A stretch of DNA of 64,000 nt, from the NCBI GenBank assembly GCA_016703125.1, contig JADJCR010000005.1, positions 248,001 to 312,000 on the forward strand, given 5' to 3'. Shown in pieces: positions 53,089 to 62,210 of this stretch. Both the position numbers and the translations under genes were made by a program. Position 1 is the first letter of the stretch, and every line of letters begins with the position of its first letter. Below the pieces are notes generated by a model. The model saw nothing but the letters and a program-made list of their open reading frames with translations. It did no database searches and had not been told where the DNA came from. Source of the DNA: Micrococcales bacterium. Its GTDB lineage: Bacteria; Actinomycetota; Actinomycetes; S36-B12; UBA10799.

Positions 53089-54171
53089 TCAGCCCTCGCC
53101 GAGACCGGGCGCCCGCAGTGGCGCGGGGTCGTCGGGCACCAGCCACGGCAGCGCCGCGAACACCTGGTGACGGCTGCCGTCGGCCGCCTCGATTTCGCGC
53201 AGGACGCGACGGTTGCGAAGATTGGGGTGCGCCATGGCCTCGGCCAGCGTCAGGGCCGGACCCACGCAGGTGTCCTCGAAAGCCAGCAGCGACATCCAGT
53301 GGGAGCGGGGCCGGGACGCGACCCGGTGACGTAGGGCGTCGCGCAGTTCGGTCTGCCGTGCGGGATCGTACTGCGACGGCTTCCATTCGGGCAGTTCCAG
53401 CAGGTCCAGGATGGTGCCGAAGAATTTGGGCTCCAGGGCACCCACTGTCAACCACAAGCCGTCGGCGCACTCGTACACCTCGTAACACGCCCAGCGCCCG
53501 GTGAGGTCCCACGGTGTTGTGGGCGCCAGGCCGGTGGCAAGCCAGCCGCCCAGTGGCAACTGTGCCAACGACAGGGCCGCGTCCACCATGGCTACCTCGG
53601 AGCGCACGAACTCACCCGTGGCGCTGGTCCGCAGCCCGGCCAGGACCGCCAGTGCCGCATGCATGCCAGCGGCCAGATCGGCGACCTGCAGGCCGGGGAG
53701 CGCGGGGCCGCCGGCGAGAGTGAGCACTCCGGCGTAGCCCAGAGTGTTGAGATCGTGGCCGGGAACCTGTTCGAGTTCACCGCCGGACCCGTAGGCATCG
53801 ATCGTGACGTGCACCAGAGCGGGACGCAGTTCTCGCAGCCTGTCCTGTCCGAAACCCAGCCGGTCCAGGACTCCTGGGCGGAACGAGTCGACCAGGACAT
53901 CAGCGCCGGCCACCAGCGAGGCGAACTGCTCGCGGCCCTCGTCGGTCTTCAGGTCGACGACCAGGCTGCGCTTGCCGCGGTTGAGTTGCACGAACGCCCC
54001 GGATTCCCCGGAGGCCAGATGCGGTGCGACCCAGCGCGTGCCGTCTCCCTCCGGGGCCTCCACCTTGATCACCTCGGCGCCCATCTCGACCAGGGTCACC
54101 GTCGCGAAGTTGCCGGGCAGCAACCGGGTCATGTCCAGAACCCGCACCCCGGACAGTGGCGGCTCAGACAT
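53089..54171 (-). CDS. Family III CoA-transferase (CaiB/BaiF; alpha-methylacyl-CoA racemase-like)
   Basis: A 360-residue enzyme. The N-terminus LSGVRVLDMTRLLPGNFATV, the block VVDLKTDEGREQFASLVAGA and the catalytic Asp region LQVADLAAGMHAALAVLAGL fit family III CoA-transferases; overall it most resembles alpha-methylacyl-CoA racemases. It would act on acyl-CoA esters in the cytoplasm. Its 5' end overlaps the stop of the zinc-ribbon gene by 8 bp. The substrate is not decided. Confidence 0.85.
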   Translation of the reverse strand: MSEPPLSGVRVLDMTRLLPGNFATVTLVEMGAEVIKVEAPEGDGTRWVAPHLASGESGAFVQLNRGKRSLVVDLKTDEGREQFASLVAGADVLVDSFRPGVLDRLGFGQDRLRELRPALVHVTIDAYGSGGELEQVPGHDLNTLGYAGVLTLAGGPALPGLQVADLAAGMHAALAVLAGLRTSATGEFVRSEVAMVDAALSLAQLPLGGWLATGLAPTTPWDLTGRWACYEVYECADGLWLTVGALEPKFFGTILDLLELPEWKPSQYDPARQTELRDALRHRVASRPRSHWMSLLAFEDTCVGPALTLAEAMAHPNLRNRRVLREIEAADGSRHQVFAALPWLVPDDPAPLRAPGLGEG

Positions 54172-54400
54172 CGTCCACCCGCGCGATAAGTTCCACGGTG
54201 TCCGCCGCGCCGCACCAGCGGCACGTCACCTTCTCGATGTCGTCCTGCAGGTCGCGTTGTTCCTCCACGGTGACCGCACCACTGAGGTCGAAGTGCCAGA
54301 ACTGCTCGGAGCGGGTGGATCGCACCACGTCGAAGCGGGTGAGGTTGCCGCAACGCGCGCAACGCCACCGGCTGTTCTCATCAGGGGCGGGGATGGCCAC
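54164..54400 (-). CDS. Zinc-ribbon-like conserved protein
   Basis: A 78-residue protein with two CxxC pairs (WRCARCGNLTRFDVV and VTCRWCGAAD) that could hold one zinc. A histidine/tryptophan segment lies between them (EQFWHFDLSGAV). GTG at 54400 is chosen because TACAGT stands exactly six bases upstream, giving a leaderless transcript; the longer frame to 54421 would run through that promoter. Function unknown. Confidence 0.72.
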   Translation of the reverse strand: MAIPAPDENSRWRCARCGNLTRFDVVRSTRSEQFWHFDLSGAVTVEEQRDLQDDIEKVTCRWCGAADTVELIARVDDV

Positions 54401-54406
54401 GCGCCC

Positions 54407-54412
54407 ACTGTA
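54407..54412 (-). promoter_or_regulatory. -10 element of the zinc-ribbon gene, leaderless start
   Basis: Minus-strand TACAGT (TANNNT) ends six bases before GTG 54400. It argues for that start codon. Confidence 0.55.
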
Positions 54413-54490
54413 TGTGTCCACTGACAGCCGCCCACCACCCGGTGCATGGGGGTATCCGCGCCGTTACCCGGAAATGTCGTGACCCTGACC

Positions 54491-54496
54491 TAGCGT
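54491..54496 (+). promoter_or_regulatory. -10 element of the exonuclease gene, leaderless start
   Basis: TAGCGT fits TANNNT and ends six bases before the ATG at 54503, predicting a leaderless mRNA. Confidence 0.55.
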
Positions 54497-54502
54497 CGAA
54501 GC

Positions 54503-56197
54503 ATGTCCGTGGAGCCGCTGCCGCTGCGTCATGGCGCCGCCCAGCTCAACCTCGACTTCGACGGCACACCCTTGGTGGAAACGACGTTCTGCGTGGTCGA
54601 TCTGGAGACCACCGGCGGTAGTCCGACCGAGGGCAGGATCACTGAGATCGGCGCCGTGAAGGTCCGCGCCGGCGAGGTCCTGGGCGAATTCCGCACGTTC
54701 GTGGACCCCGAGCAGCCCATCCCGGCGTTCATCACCGTGCTCACCGGCATCACCTCCTCGATGGTCGCCGACGCACCGCGAGAGGCCGCGGCGGTGCCGA
54801 TGCTGCTGGATTTTCTCGCCGACAGTGTGTTCGTGGCGCACAACGCGCCGTACGACACCGGTTTCCTGCGGGCGGCCTGCGATCGCCTGAAGGTGCGCTG
54901 GCCGCAGCCGCAGGTGCTCGACACGGCCCGGCTGTCCCGTTCCGTGCTGGGCCGTGACGAGGTGGCCAACCACAGACTGGCGACCCTGGCGCAGTACTTC
55001 CGCACCCGGGTGACGCCGACGCACCGCGCGCTGGACGATGCCCGCGCCACTGTCGACGTCCTGCACGGACTGCTGGAACGGCTCGGCACGCTCGGCGTGC
55101 TGACCCTGGAAGAACTGACCGCCTCCATGCGCAAGGTCCCGCAGCAACGGCGCAGTAAACGTCACCTGGCCGACCGGTTACCCGAGGAAGCCGGCGTCTA
55201 CACGTTCCGCGACGCCGAAGGCCGCCCGCTCTACGTCGGCGTCTCGCAGGACATCCGCCGGCGGGTGCGTTCCTACTTCACCAGTGCCGAACAGCGGCCA
55301 CGGATGACGGAGATGGTCGGCATCGCCACTGACGTGACGGCCATCGTGTGCGCCACCGACCTCGAGGCGAGGGTGCGCGAGTTGCGGCTCATCGCGGAAT
55401 GGAAGCCGCCCTACAACCGGCGGTCCAGGCACCCAGAACGCACCGTGTGGCTCAAACTCACCGACGAGGCGTTCCCCCGCCTGTCGGTGGTGCGCGCGAT
55501 CGCTGAGGACGAGGCCGACGGGTGCACGTACGTCGGGCCCTTCGGTTCGCGCGCTGCTGCACTGGAGGCCGCAGCGGCGCTCACCGAGGCCACCGGCCTG
55601 CGCTCCTGCACGCAGCGTCTGCGCCCGGGCCGGGCAGCCACCGGATGCGTGCTCGGTCAGATCGGGCGCTGCCTCGCACCGTGCTCCGGGGCACTGACCC
55701 CCGAGGACTACCGGCCGCTGGTGCAGGCAGCACGCCGCGCGATGGCCGGGGACACCGCACTCATCAGCCGGGTGCTGCAGGAGCGCATGTCCGGCCTGGC
55801 CGGGCAAGAGCGCTTCGAGCAGGCTGCCACGTGGCGCGACCGGCTCGACGCCGCGCTGGCCGGCGTGCACTCCGCGGCCCAATTGCGCGCACTCGGGCAG
55901 ATCCCCCAGATCGTCGCGGCCGCTTCCCGCCCGGGCGGCTGGGACATCCACGTGATCGCCCACGGGCGCCTGGCCAACGCCGTCTTCTGCCCTACCACCG
56001 CCGACGCCCATCGGGTGGTCGAAACCGCTGTCATCGCCGCGGAGGTCGTCTCGCGGCCCCCGGCACCGGCCACCGCCGCGCTCGTCGCCGAGAGCAGGAT
56101 GCTGATGCGCTGGCTGGAGTCGGCCCGTCCGGTGCACATCGACGGGTGCTGGGCGCTGCCCGTCCGGGCGTCGGTCAGCCCTGCAGAGCTCGGCTGA
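54503..56197 (+). CDS. DEDD exonuclease fused to a GIY-YIG (UvrC/Cho-like) nuclease
   Basis: A 564-residue two-domain nuclease. The N-terminal DnaQ-type 3'-5' exonuclease (about residues 20-190) has FCVVDLETTGGSPTEGRITE, FVAHNAPYDTGFL and HRALDDARATVDVL. The GIY-YIG domain (about 225-310) reads EEAGVYTFRDAEGRPLYVGV and RRVRSYFTSAEQRPRM, followed by a UvrC-like cysteine and UVR region (GQIGRCLAPCSGALTPEDY). This matches Rv2191-type proteins in actinobacteria. The 3' end overlaps convergent trpD by 23 bp. A DNA-repair role is inferred. Confidence 0.9.
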   Translation: MSVEPLPLRHGAAQLNLDFDGTPLVETTFCVVDLETTGGSPTEGRITEIGAVKVRAGEVLGEFRTFVDPEQPIPAFITVLTGITSSMVADAPREAAAVPMLLDFLADSVFVAHNAPYDTGFLRAACDRLKVRWPQPQVLDTARLSRSVLGRDEVANHRLATLAQYFRTRVTPTHRALDDARATVDVLHGLLERLGTLGVLTLEELTASMRKVPQQRRSKRHLADRLPEEAGVYTFRDAEGRPLYVGVSQDIRRRVRSYFTSAEQRPRMTEMVGIATDVTAIVCATDLEARVRELRLIAEWKPPYNRRSRHPERTVWLKLTDEAFPRLSVVRAIAEDEADGCTYVGPFGSRAAALEAAAALTEATGLRSCTQRLRPGRAATGCVLGQIGRCLAPCSGALTPEDYRPLVQAARRAMAGDTALISRVLQERMSGLAGQERFEQAATWRDRLDAALAGVHSAAQLRALGQIPQIVAAASRPGGWDIHVIAHGRLANAVFCPTTADAHRVVETAVIAAEVVSRPPAPATAALVAESRMLMRWLESARPVHIDGCWALPVRASVSPAELG

Positions 56198-57218
56198 CCT
56201 CGACCCAGCGGTCGAGCAACCGGGCGGCGGCGCCGCTGTCCAACGCCTCGTTCACCCGGGCCACCCCCTCGTCGAGCCGGGAACGCAGATCGGCCTCCGG
56301 CGAACCGACGGCCGCCCAGGCCGCCCAGGCCGCAGCCGCGTTCGCGACCACCACGTCGCGGACCGGACCCCCACCGCCTGCGAAGACCTCCCGCGCCAGG
56401 TCAGCGTTACGCGCGGCGTCCCCGCCTCGCAGGGCCGACAACGGCGAGCGGGCCACCGAGAAGGTCTCCGGGGTGAACTGCGTAGTGGTCACCCGCTGGC
56501 CGGTGGCGTCCCAGACCGTGGTCGGCCCTTCCGTACTGATCTCGTCCAGACCGTCCAGGCCGCGCACGACGAGCGCCCGCACGCCTTGTTTGTGCAGCAC
56601 GTCGGCCATCACCGAGGCCATGGGCTCGAAGGCGCAGCCGACCAGCGCAGCCGCGGGGCGGGCCGGGTTGGCCAGCGGGCCGAGGATGTTGAAGAACGTC
56701 GGGATGGCCAGGTCCTTGCGCGCCTGACCGGCGAATCGCAGTGCGGGGTGGAACACCGGGGCGAAGCAGAACGCGATACCCGCCTGTTCCAAGCACGGCC
56801 CTACCGCAGCCGCCGGAAGGTCGATCACCACCCCGAGCGCTTCCAGGACGTCCGCGGACCCCGATTGCGAGGAGGCCGCCCGGTTGCCGTGTTTGACCAC
56901 CCTCGCACCCGCGGCTGCCACCACGACGGCGGACATGGTGGACACGTTCACGGTGTGGGCACGGTCACCTCCGGTGCCGACAACGTCCAGCACCGGCCCG
57001 GGCACCGCCACCGAGGTGGCGTGCTCGAGCATCACCGACAGCAGGTCGATGACCTCCTCGGGCGTCTCGTCCTTGGCCCGCATGAGCACCGCGAACGCCG
57101 CGATCTGGGCCGGGGTGGCACGATCCTCGAGGATCTCCTCCATGGCCCACTGCGTCTGCTCGGGCTGCAGTTGCCGACGGGCGAACAGCGCGGAGAAGAT
57201 CTGGGGCCACTCGGTCAT
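56175..57218 (-). CDS. trpD: Anthranilate phosphoribosyltransferase
   Basis: TrpD joins anthranilate to phosphoribosyl pyrophosphate in tryptophan synthesis. The 347-residue protein has VLDVVGTGGDRAHTVNVSTM (PRPP-binding), VVKHGNRAASSQSGSADVLE and FNILGPLANPARPAAALVGC. TAGGCT exactly six bases before the ATG predicts a leaderless transcript. It stands alone from other trp genes, as Rv2192c does. Intact. Confidence 0.94.
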   Translation of the reverse strand: MTEWPQIFSALFARRQLQPEQTQWAMEEILEDRATPAQIAAFAVLMRAKDETPEEVIDLLSVMLEHATSVAVPGPVLDVVGTGGDRAHTVNVSTMSAVVVAAAGARVVKHGNRAASSQSGSADVLEALGVVIDLPAAAVGPCLEQAGIAFCFAPVFHPALRFAGQARKDLAIPTFFNILGPLANPARPAAALVGCAFEPMASVMADVLHKQGVRALVVRGLDGLDEISTEGPTTVWDATGQRVTTTQFTPETFSVARSPLSALRGGDAARNADLAREVFAGGGGPVRDVVVANAAAAWAAWAAVGSPEADLRSRLDEGVARVNEALDSGAAARLLDRWVEVSRALQG

Positions 57219-57224
57219 GTCGGC

Positions 57225-57230
57225 AGCCTA
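57225..57230 (-). promoter_or_regulatory. -10 element of trpD, leaderless start
   Basis: Minus-strand TAGGCT (TANNNT) ends six bases before the trpD ATG. Confidence 0.6.
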
Positions 57231-57264
57231 CGTAACCTGGACCGCAAACGGCGGGGCGGGTTGA

Positions 57265-57669
57265 TCAGCCCGCGTCGAGCGCCACCCGTGGGCGCAGGAG
57301 ATCGGTTACGGCCTTCGCCATCGACATCGGCTCGATGGGGTGCGAAACCACGGCGTCCGCCCGTGACCACGTCGCCAGCCACGCGTCCTGCGGCCGGCCC
57401 ACCACCACCAGGATCGGAGGTGCCTTGAACAACTCGTCCTTGAGTTGCCGGCAGACCCCCATGCCGCCGGCCGGGGAGGCTTCCCCGTCCAGGATCAGCA
57501 GGTCGAACCCCCCGGTGTCGGCGGTGCGGATGACCATCGGCTCGGTGGCGACTTCGACGTACTCGACCTCGGGCAGTTCCCGCGAGGGCCGGCGGCCGAG
57601 GGCCAGCAGGATCTGCTGACGGGTATCCAAGTTGTCGCTGTAGACGAGGACCTTCAACCTGCGCGCCAT
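57265..57669 (-). CDS. Stand-alone receiver-like protein (pseudo-receiver)
   Basis: A 134-residue protein with a receiver fold: KVLVYSDNLDTRQQILLALG at the start, the phospho-acceptor position in LLILDGEASPAGGMG, and VVVGRPQDAWLATW. The usual acidic pair after strand 1 is replaced (SDN), and the conserved Lys before Pro near the end is His (VSHPIEP). Normal phosphotransfer chemistry is therefore doubtful. There is no output domain. ATG at 57669 has TAGCAT seven bases upstream. A similar gene lies upstream of the oxidase genes in other actinobacteria. Confidence 0.7.
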   Translation of the reverse strand: MARRLKVLVYSDNLDTRQQILLALGRRPSRELPEVEYVEVATEPMVIRTADTGGFDLLILDGEASPAGGMGVCRQLKDELFKAPPILVVVGRPQDAWLATWSRADAVVSHPIEPMSMAKAVTDLLRPRVALDAG

Positions 57670-57924
57670 GCTCCTGATGCTAGTGGCCCTCGCGCCCCGC
57701 CGTACGGTCAGGAGGCCGCGGCGCCCGGGCGACCGTGAGTGTGGAAAACAGCAGGAGGTGCCAAGCACCCGGCCACACCGCGCGCAACCTCGCTTGTGGC
57801 GGACCGGAGCGCAGCGGACGCCGAGCGGCTGATTCCGTGCTCAGGAGAGGCCGAATCCGGAAAAATGCCGCGGAATCGGGGGGTCGTTCGGTTTGGGAGG
57901 CGTAAACCTGCCAGAATCGCACCC

Positions 57925-58533
57925 GTGGCTAATGCATCTGCTGTGACGACCCGGTTGGCGCCGGTCGGTCATGTCGACCGTCCGAACAACGTGGCCATCG
58001 GAACGATCATCTGGCTCGCTAGCGAGTTGATGTTCTTCGCGGCTCTGTTCGCGATGTACTTCACGCTGCGGTCAGTGAACCCCGAGATCTGGGCCGTCGA
58101 CACCTCACTGCTCAACGTCCCCTTCGCAACGGTCAACACCACGATCCTGGTCCTCAGTTCTGTGACCTGTCAGATGGGTGTGTTCGCCGCCGAGCGGGGA
58201 GACGTGAAGAGCCTGCGCAAATGGTTCATCATCACCTTCATCATGGGCTCGGTCTTCATCGGCGGCCAGGTCACGGAGTACACCGAACTGGTGCACCAGG
58301 GCCTGACCATGTCGAGTTCGGCCTACGGCTCGGTGTTCTACCTCACCACCGGATTCCACGGCCTGCACGTGACCGGCGGGCTCATCGCCTTCCTGTTCGT
58401 GCTCGCCCGCACCTATGTCGCTAAGCGGTTCACGCATGAACAGGCGACGTCGGCGATTGTCGTGTCGTACTACTGGCATTTCGTCGATGTCGTCTGGATC
58501 GCCCTGTTCGCCACCATTTACCTGGTCAAGTGA
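57925..58533 (+). CDS. ctaE: Cytochrome c oxidase subunit III
   Basis: Subunit III of the aa3-type terminal oxidase, an integral membrane protein of 202 residues with about five helices. Motifs are GTIIWLASELMFFAALFAMY, TTGFHGLHVTGGLIAFLF and YYWHFVDVVWIALFATIYLV. GTG at 57925 is used, and CAGAAT seven bases upstream may be its -10. A 62-codon extension upstream is open but not protein-like. It is followed directly by qcrC, as in the bc1-aa3 supercomplex operons of actinobacteria. Confidence 0.94.
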   Translation: MANASAVTTRLAPVGHVDRPNNVAIGTIIWLASELMFFAALFAMYFTLRSVNPEIWAVDTSLLNVPFATVNTTILVLSSVTCQMGVFAAERGDVKSLRKWFIITFIMGSVFIGGQVTEYTELVHQGLTMSSSAYGSVFYLTTGFHGLHVTGGLIAFLFVLARTYVAKRFTHEQATSAIVVSYYWHFVDVVWIALFATIYLVK

Positions 58534-58544
58534 TGCGAGGTTCC

Positions 58545-59360
58545 ATGAAAAAGCGCAGTCGCAGGCGTTCCTGGGGCGCCGGGGCCCTGATGGGCGGGGC
58601 CCTGGTGCTGGTCGGCTCCGGCTATGCCGTGGTCAACGCAGAGACCACTCCCTCCCCCGAGCCCACCGTGGCTGCCGGGTCGATCGAGCAGGTCCAAGTC
58701 GGCCGCCAGCTGTTCCTCGAGGGCTGCTCGTCCTGCCACGGCCTTGAAGGCCAAGGCATCGCGGCGGACAATGCCAGCGGCGGAAACGGCGGGCCCTCGT
58801 TGATCGGCATGGGCGCCGCGTCCGTCGACTTCCAGGTCAGCACCGGCCACATGCCGCTGGCCGTCCCCGAGGCACAGGCTGGCCGCAAGACCCCGATCTA
58901 CACCGAGTCTGAGATCGACGCTCTTGCCGCGTACGTCGCCACGCTGGGACCCGGCCCGGCGAACCCCACAGAAGAGGAGTTGAACCTCGAGGGGGCCAAC
59001 ATCGCTGAGGGCGGCGAGATCTTCCGCACCAACTGCACCCAGTGCCACAACTTCGCCGGCAGCGGCGGTGCGCTGACCAACGGGCAGTACGCCCCGAGCC
59101 TCATGGACGCCACGCCCGAGCAGATCTGGCAGGCGATGATCACCGGACCGCAGCAGATGCCGGTCTTCAGCAGCGAGACCATCACCCCTGAGGACAAGAA
59201 GAACCTGATCGCCTACGTCCAGTCGCTGAAGGTGGAGCCGAACAACGGGGGTCTCGCCCTCGGCCGGCTCGGGCCGGTGGCTGAAGGACTGTTCGCCTGG
59301 ACCGCGGGCCTGTTGGCCCTCATCGCGGCCGCTGTCTGGATCGGAGCCAAGGTCCGATGA
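58545..59360 (+). CDS. qcrC: Di-haem cytochrome c subunit of the bc1 complex
   Basis: A 271-residue membrane-anchored cytochrome with two CxxCH haem sites: EGCSSCHGLEGQG and TNCTQCHNFAGSG. Met ligands are likely in GHMPLA and QQMPVFS. Hydrophobic segments at the N-terminus (about residues 11-30) and C-terminus (AEGLFAWTAGLLALIAAAVW) anchor it. It replaces a soluble cytochrome c and passes electrons straight to the aa3 oxidase. ATG at 58545 has GAGG five bases upstream; ATG at 58533 is also open. The stop overlaps qcrA. Confidence 0.95.
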   Translation: MKKRSRRRSWGAGALMGGALVLVGSGYAVVNAETTPSPEPTVAAGSIEQVQVGRQLFLEGCSSCHGLEGQGIAADNASGGNGGPSLIGMGAASVDFQVSTGHMPLAVPEAQAGRKTPIYTESEIDALAAYVATLGPGPANPTEEELNLEGANIAEGGEIFRTNCTQCHNFAGSGGALTNGQYAPSLMDATPEQIWQAMITGPQQMPVFSSETITPEDKKNLIAYVQSLKVEPNNGGLALGRLGPVAEGLFAWTAGLLALIAAAVWIGAKVR

Positions 59361-60397
59361 GCACTCACGACAATCTGCCCGCCACCACGGGCGACGACGA
59401 GGCCGCCGCCATCGAGGCAGCCGTCGCGGCATTGCCGGCACACCGGCCGCGTCGCACCGATGTGGACCCGAAGGCCGCCCGTCGCGCTGAGCGGCAAGTC
59501 TCCTTGATGTTCCTGGGTTCGGCCGTGATGACGGTGCTCTTCGTGGTCGCCTTCGTGGCGATCCCGATCGACCGCTCGGTCTACATCTGGGGCTTCGGCA
59601 GCGTCAACGCCAGCAACATCGCCCTCGGCGTGACCTTCGGCCTGGCGATCTTCCTCATCGGTGCCGGTGCCATCCACTGGTCCAAGAAGTTGATGAACGA
59701 GAAGGAAGAGGTGCAGCTTCGCCACCCGCTGTCCTCAACAGAGGAGGACCGGCAGGCGGCCGTCGAGGCCTTCGACACCTACTCGGCGGACTCCGGCTTC
59801 GCGCAGCGCCCCATCATCCGTCGCTCACTGCTCACGGCCATGGCGCTGTTCCCGATCCCTTTGATCGTGATGCTGCGCGACCTCGGGCCGCTGCCGGGCA
59901 CCATCCTGCGCGAGACGCTGTGGAAGCCCGGCTCCCGGATCGTCGTCGATCCCACCGGTCGGCCCGTCCGGCCCTCGGATCTGGCCCTGGGCGGGCTCAT
60001 CTCCGCGATGCCGGCGGACCTGCCGGAGGTCCAGCACGAGGAGGGCAACCTCAACGCCCGAGCGAAGGCCGCGATCATCCTGGTGCGCATGGAGCCGCAG
60101 GAGATCGTCTCCCAGCAGGGCGAGAACTGGGACTACGGCGGCATCCTCGCCTTCTCCAAGATCTGTACCCACGTGGGCTGTCCGATTGCGCTCTACGAAC
60201 AACGGACGCATCATTTGTTGTGTCCCTGTCACCAGTCGACGTTCGACCTGAGTGACGCCGGCAACGTCGTTTTCGGGCCTGCGGCTCGCCGGTTACCGCA
60301 ACTACCAATAACGATTGACCCCGAAGGGTACCTCGTCGCCAAGGACGGCTTCGCAGAACCTGTGGGTCCGAGCTTCTGGGAGCGTGGCGACGCATGA
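59357..60397 (+). CDS. qcrA: Rieske iron-sulfur subunit of the bc1 complex
   Basis: A 346-residue protein with three N-terminal membrane segments (near residues 47-70, 80-103 and 155-175) and a C-terminal Rieske domain. The 2Fe-2S ligands are in ICTHVGCPIALYEQ and LLCPCHQSTFDLSD. Three helices, rather than one, is the actinobacterial form. It passes electrons from menaquinol to QcrC. The ATG overlaps the qcrC stop, and the stop overlaps the qcrB start. Confidence 0.96.
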   Translation: MSTHDNLPATTGDDEAAAIEAAVAALPAHRPRRTDVDPKAARRAERQVSLMFLGSAVMTVLFVVAFVAIPIDRSVYIWGFGSVNASNIALGVTFGLAIFLIGAGAIHWSKKLMNEKEEVQLRHPLSSTEEDRQAAVEAFDTYSADSGFAQRPIIRRSLLTAMALFPIPLIVMLRDLGPLPGTILRETLWKPGSRIVVDPTGRPVRPSDLALGGLISAMPADLPEVQHEEGNLNARAKAAIILVRMEPQEIVSQQGENWDYGGILAFSKICTHVGCPIALYEQRTHHLLCPCHQSTFDLSDAGNVVFGPAARRLPQLPITIDPEGYLVAKDGFAEPVGPSFWERGDA

Positions 60398-62091
60398 GCG
60401 CGACGGTGAACACGGCAGGCAAGACGGTGCGCTGGGTGGATGACCGCCTGGGGTCGAGCAAGTTCCTCAAGAAGCAGATGGGCAAGGTGTTCCCCGAGCA
60501 CTGGTCGTTCATGCTCGGCGAGATCGCCCTGTACAGCTTCATCGTGGTGCTGCTGTCGGGCGTCTACCTCACGCTGTTCTTCAAACCGTCGATGATTGAG
60601 ATCGCCTACAACGGCTCCTACGTGCCGCTCAAGGGCGTGGAGATGTCCGAGGCGTACGCCTCCACCCTGAACATCTCCTTCGACATCCGCGGCGGCCTGC
60701 TCATGCGCCAGGTGCACCACTGGGGTGCCCTGTTCTTCGTCGCGGCGATCACGGTGCACCTGTGCCGCGTCTTCTTCACCGGCGCCTTCCGCAAGCCACG
60801 CGAGATGAACTGGGTGATCGGCGTCGGCCTGCTCACCATGGCCCTGCTGGCCGGCTTCGCGGGCTACTCCCTGCCCGACGATCTGCTGTCCGGTACCGGG
60901 CTGCGCATCGCGCAGGGCATCATGCTCTCCATCCCGCTGGTGGGCACGTACCTCAGCTTCTTCGTGTTCGGTGGCGAGTTCCCGGGCACGGACTTCATCA
61001 GCCGCTTGTACGCGGTCCATATCCTGCTCGTGCCTGGCCTGATCCTGGCGCTGCTCACCGCGCACCTGATCATGGTCTGGTACCAGAAGCACACGCAGTT
61101 CCCCGGTCCCGGCCGCACGAACGACAACGTCGTCGGCTACCGGCTCCTACCGATCTACACGGCGAAGGCCGGCGGCTTCTTCTTCGTGGTCTTCGGCATC
61201 ATCACCCTGATCTCGGGCCTGGTCACGATCAACCCGATCTGGCTCTACGGCCCCTACACACCCGACCAAGTCACGGCAGGCGCCCAGCCCGACTGGTACA
61301 TCGGGTTCCTCGAAGGGGCACTGCGGATGATGCCCAACGTGGAATGGGTCATCTTCGGATACACGATCAGCTGGAACATTCTCGTCCCGGCTGCCATCCT
61401 CCCCGGCATCCTCTTCACCGTCATGGGCCTGTACCCGTGGATCGAACAGTGGGCGACCGGCGACAAGTCCGAGCACCACCTGCTCGACCGGCCTCGCAAC
61501 GCTCCGGTCCGCACTGCACTCGGTGCCATGGCCCTTTCGTTCTACATCCTGTTGTGGATCGGTGGTGGCAACGACCTGATCGCCAGCTTCTTCGACTTGT
61601 CGATCCACGCGATCACGTGGTTCCTGCGGGGGGCGATCTTCGTCGTACCGCCGCTGGTCTTCATCGCCACGAAGCGGATCTGTCTGGGCCTGCAGCGCCG
61701 CGATCGGGACAAGCTGCTCCACGGCATGGAGACCGGCAACATCCTGCGCCTTCCGCACGGTGAGTTCATCGAGATCCACGCACCCATCTCCGACGAGGAG
61801 AAGGCCGTGCTCATGTCCAAGCCGGACCGTGCACCGCTGCCGATGCCCGAAGGGATCGACGAGAACGGTGTGCGGCAACCCGGTGCCCGCAAGAAGCGGC
61901 TGCAGGCGAAACTCTCGAACTTCTTCTACGCCGACAACATTCCGTTGCCGACGCGCGCAGAACTCGAGGCTGCCGAGGCCCACCTGCGTCACGAGGTCGA
62001 GGAAGCTGCCCCGGTGATGGCGGAGGACCGTCGCCTGGTCCCGGCGCACGACGGATCCGTACTTCACGATCCCGTCATCGACGACAAGTAG
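60394..62091 (+). CDS. qcrB: Cytochrome b subunit of the bc1 complex
   Basis: A 565-residue membrane protein with about eight helices plus a long cytoplasmic C-terminal tail typical of actinobacteria. Haem-ligand histidines lie in MRQVHHWGALFFVAAITVHL and AVHILLVPGLILALLTAHLI. The quinol-site motif is QPDWYIGFLEGALRMMP (PDWY for PEWY). It oxidises menaquinol in the supercomplex with the aa3 oxidase. It is the last gene of ctaE-qcrCAB and is closed by an 18-bp-stem terminator. Intact. Confidence 0.96.
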   Translation: MSATVNTAGKTVRWVDDRLGSSKFLKKQMGKVFPEHWSFMLGEIALYSFIVVLLSGVYLTLFFKPSMIEIAYNGSYVPLKGVEMSEAYASTLNISFDIRGGLLMRQVHHWGALFFVAAITVHLCRVFFTGAFRKPREMNWVIGVGLLTMALLAGFAGYSLPDDLLSGTGLRIAQGIMLSIPLVGTYLSFFVFGGEFPGTDFISRLYAVHILLVPGLILALLTAHLIMVWYQKHTQFPGPGRTNDNVVGYRLLPIYTAKAGGFFFVVFGIITLISGLVTINPIWLYGPYTPDQVTAGAQPDWYIGFLEGALRMMPNVEWVIFGYTISWNILVPAAILPGILFTVMGLYPWIEQWATGDKSEHHLLDRPRNAPVRTALGAMALSFYILLWIGGGNDLIASFFDLSIHAITWFLRGAIFVVPPLVFIATKRICLGLQRRDRDKLLHGMETGNILRLPHGEFIEIHAPISDEEKAVLMSKPDRAPLPMPEGIDENGVRQPGARKKRLQAKLSNFFYADNIPLPTRAELEAAEAHLRHEVEEAAPVMAEDRRLVPAHDGSVLHDPVIDDK

Positions 62092-62093
62092 AC

Positions 62094-62144
62094 ACGCAGA
62101 CGAGGGCGCCGCTCCCCTGGTGGGGCCGGCGCCCTCGTCTGCGT
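62094..62144 (+). terminator. Strong terminator after qcrB
   Basis: A perfect 18-bp stem: ACGCAGACGAGGGCGCCG (62094-62111) against CGGCGCCCTCGTCTGCGT (62127-62144), with a 15-base loop, starting 2 bp after the qcrB stop. It is the most stable hairpin noticed in the window. Confidence 0.88.
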
Positions 62145-62197
62145 GTGCGGGTCTCCTCCGGTCCGTGAGAAGGTCCCAACTGCCCAGCGCTTGGCTC

Positions 62198-62203
62198 TAG
62201 GCT
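62198..62203 (+). promoter_or_regulatory. -10 element of the acetyltransferase gene, leaderless start
   Basis: TAGGCT stands seven bases before GTG 62211. Its position right after the qcrB terminator fits a new transcription unit. Confidence 0.6.
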
Positions 62204-62210
62204 CGGGGCT

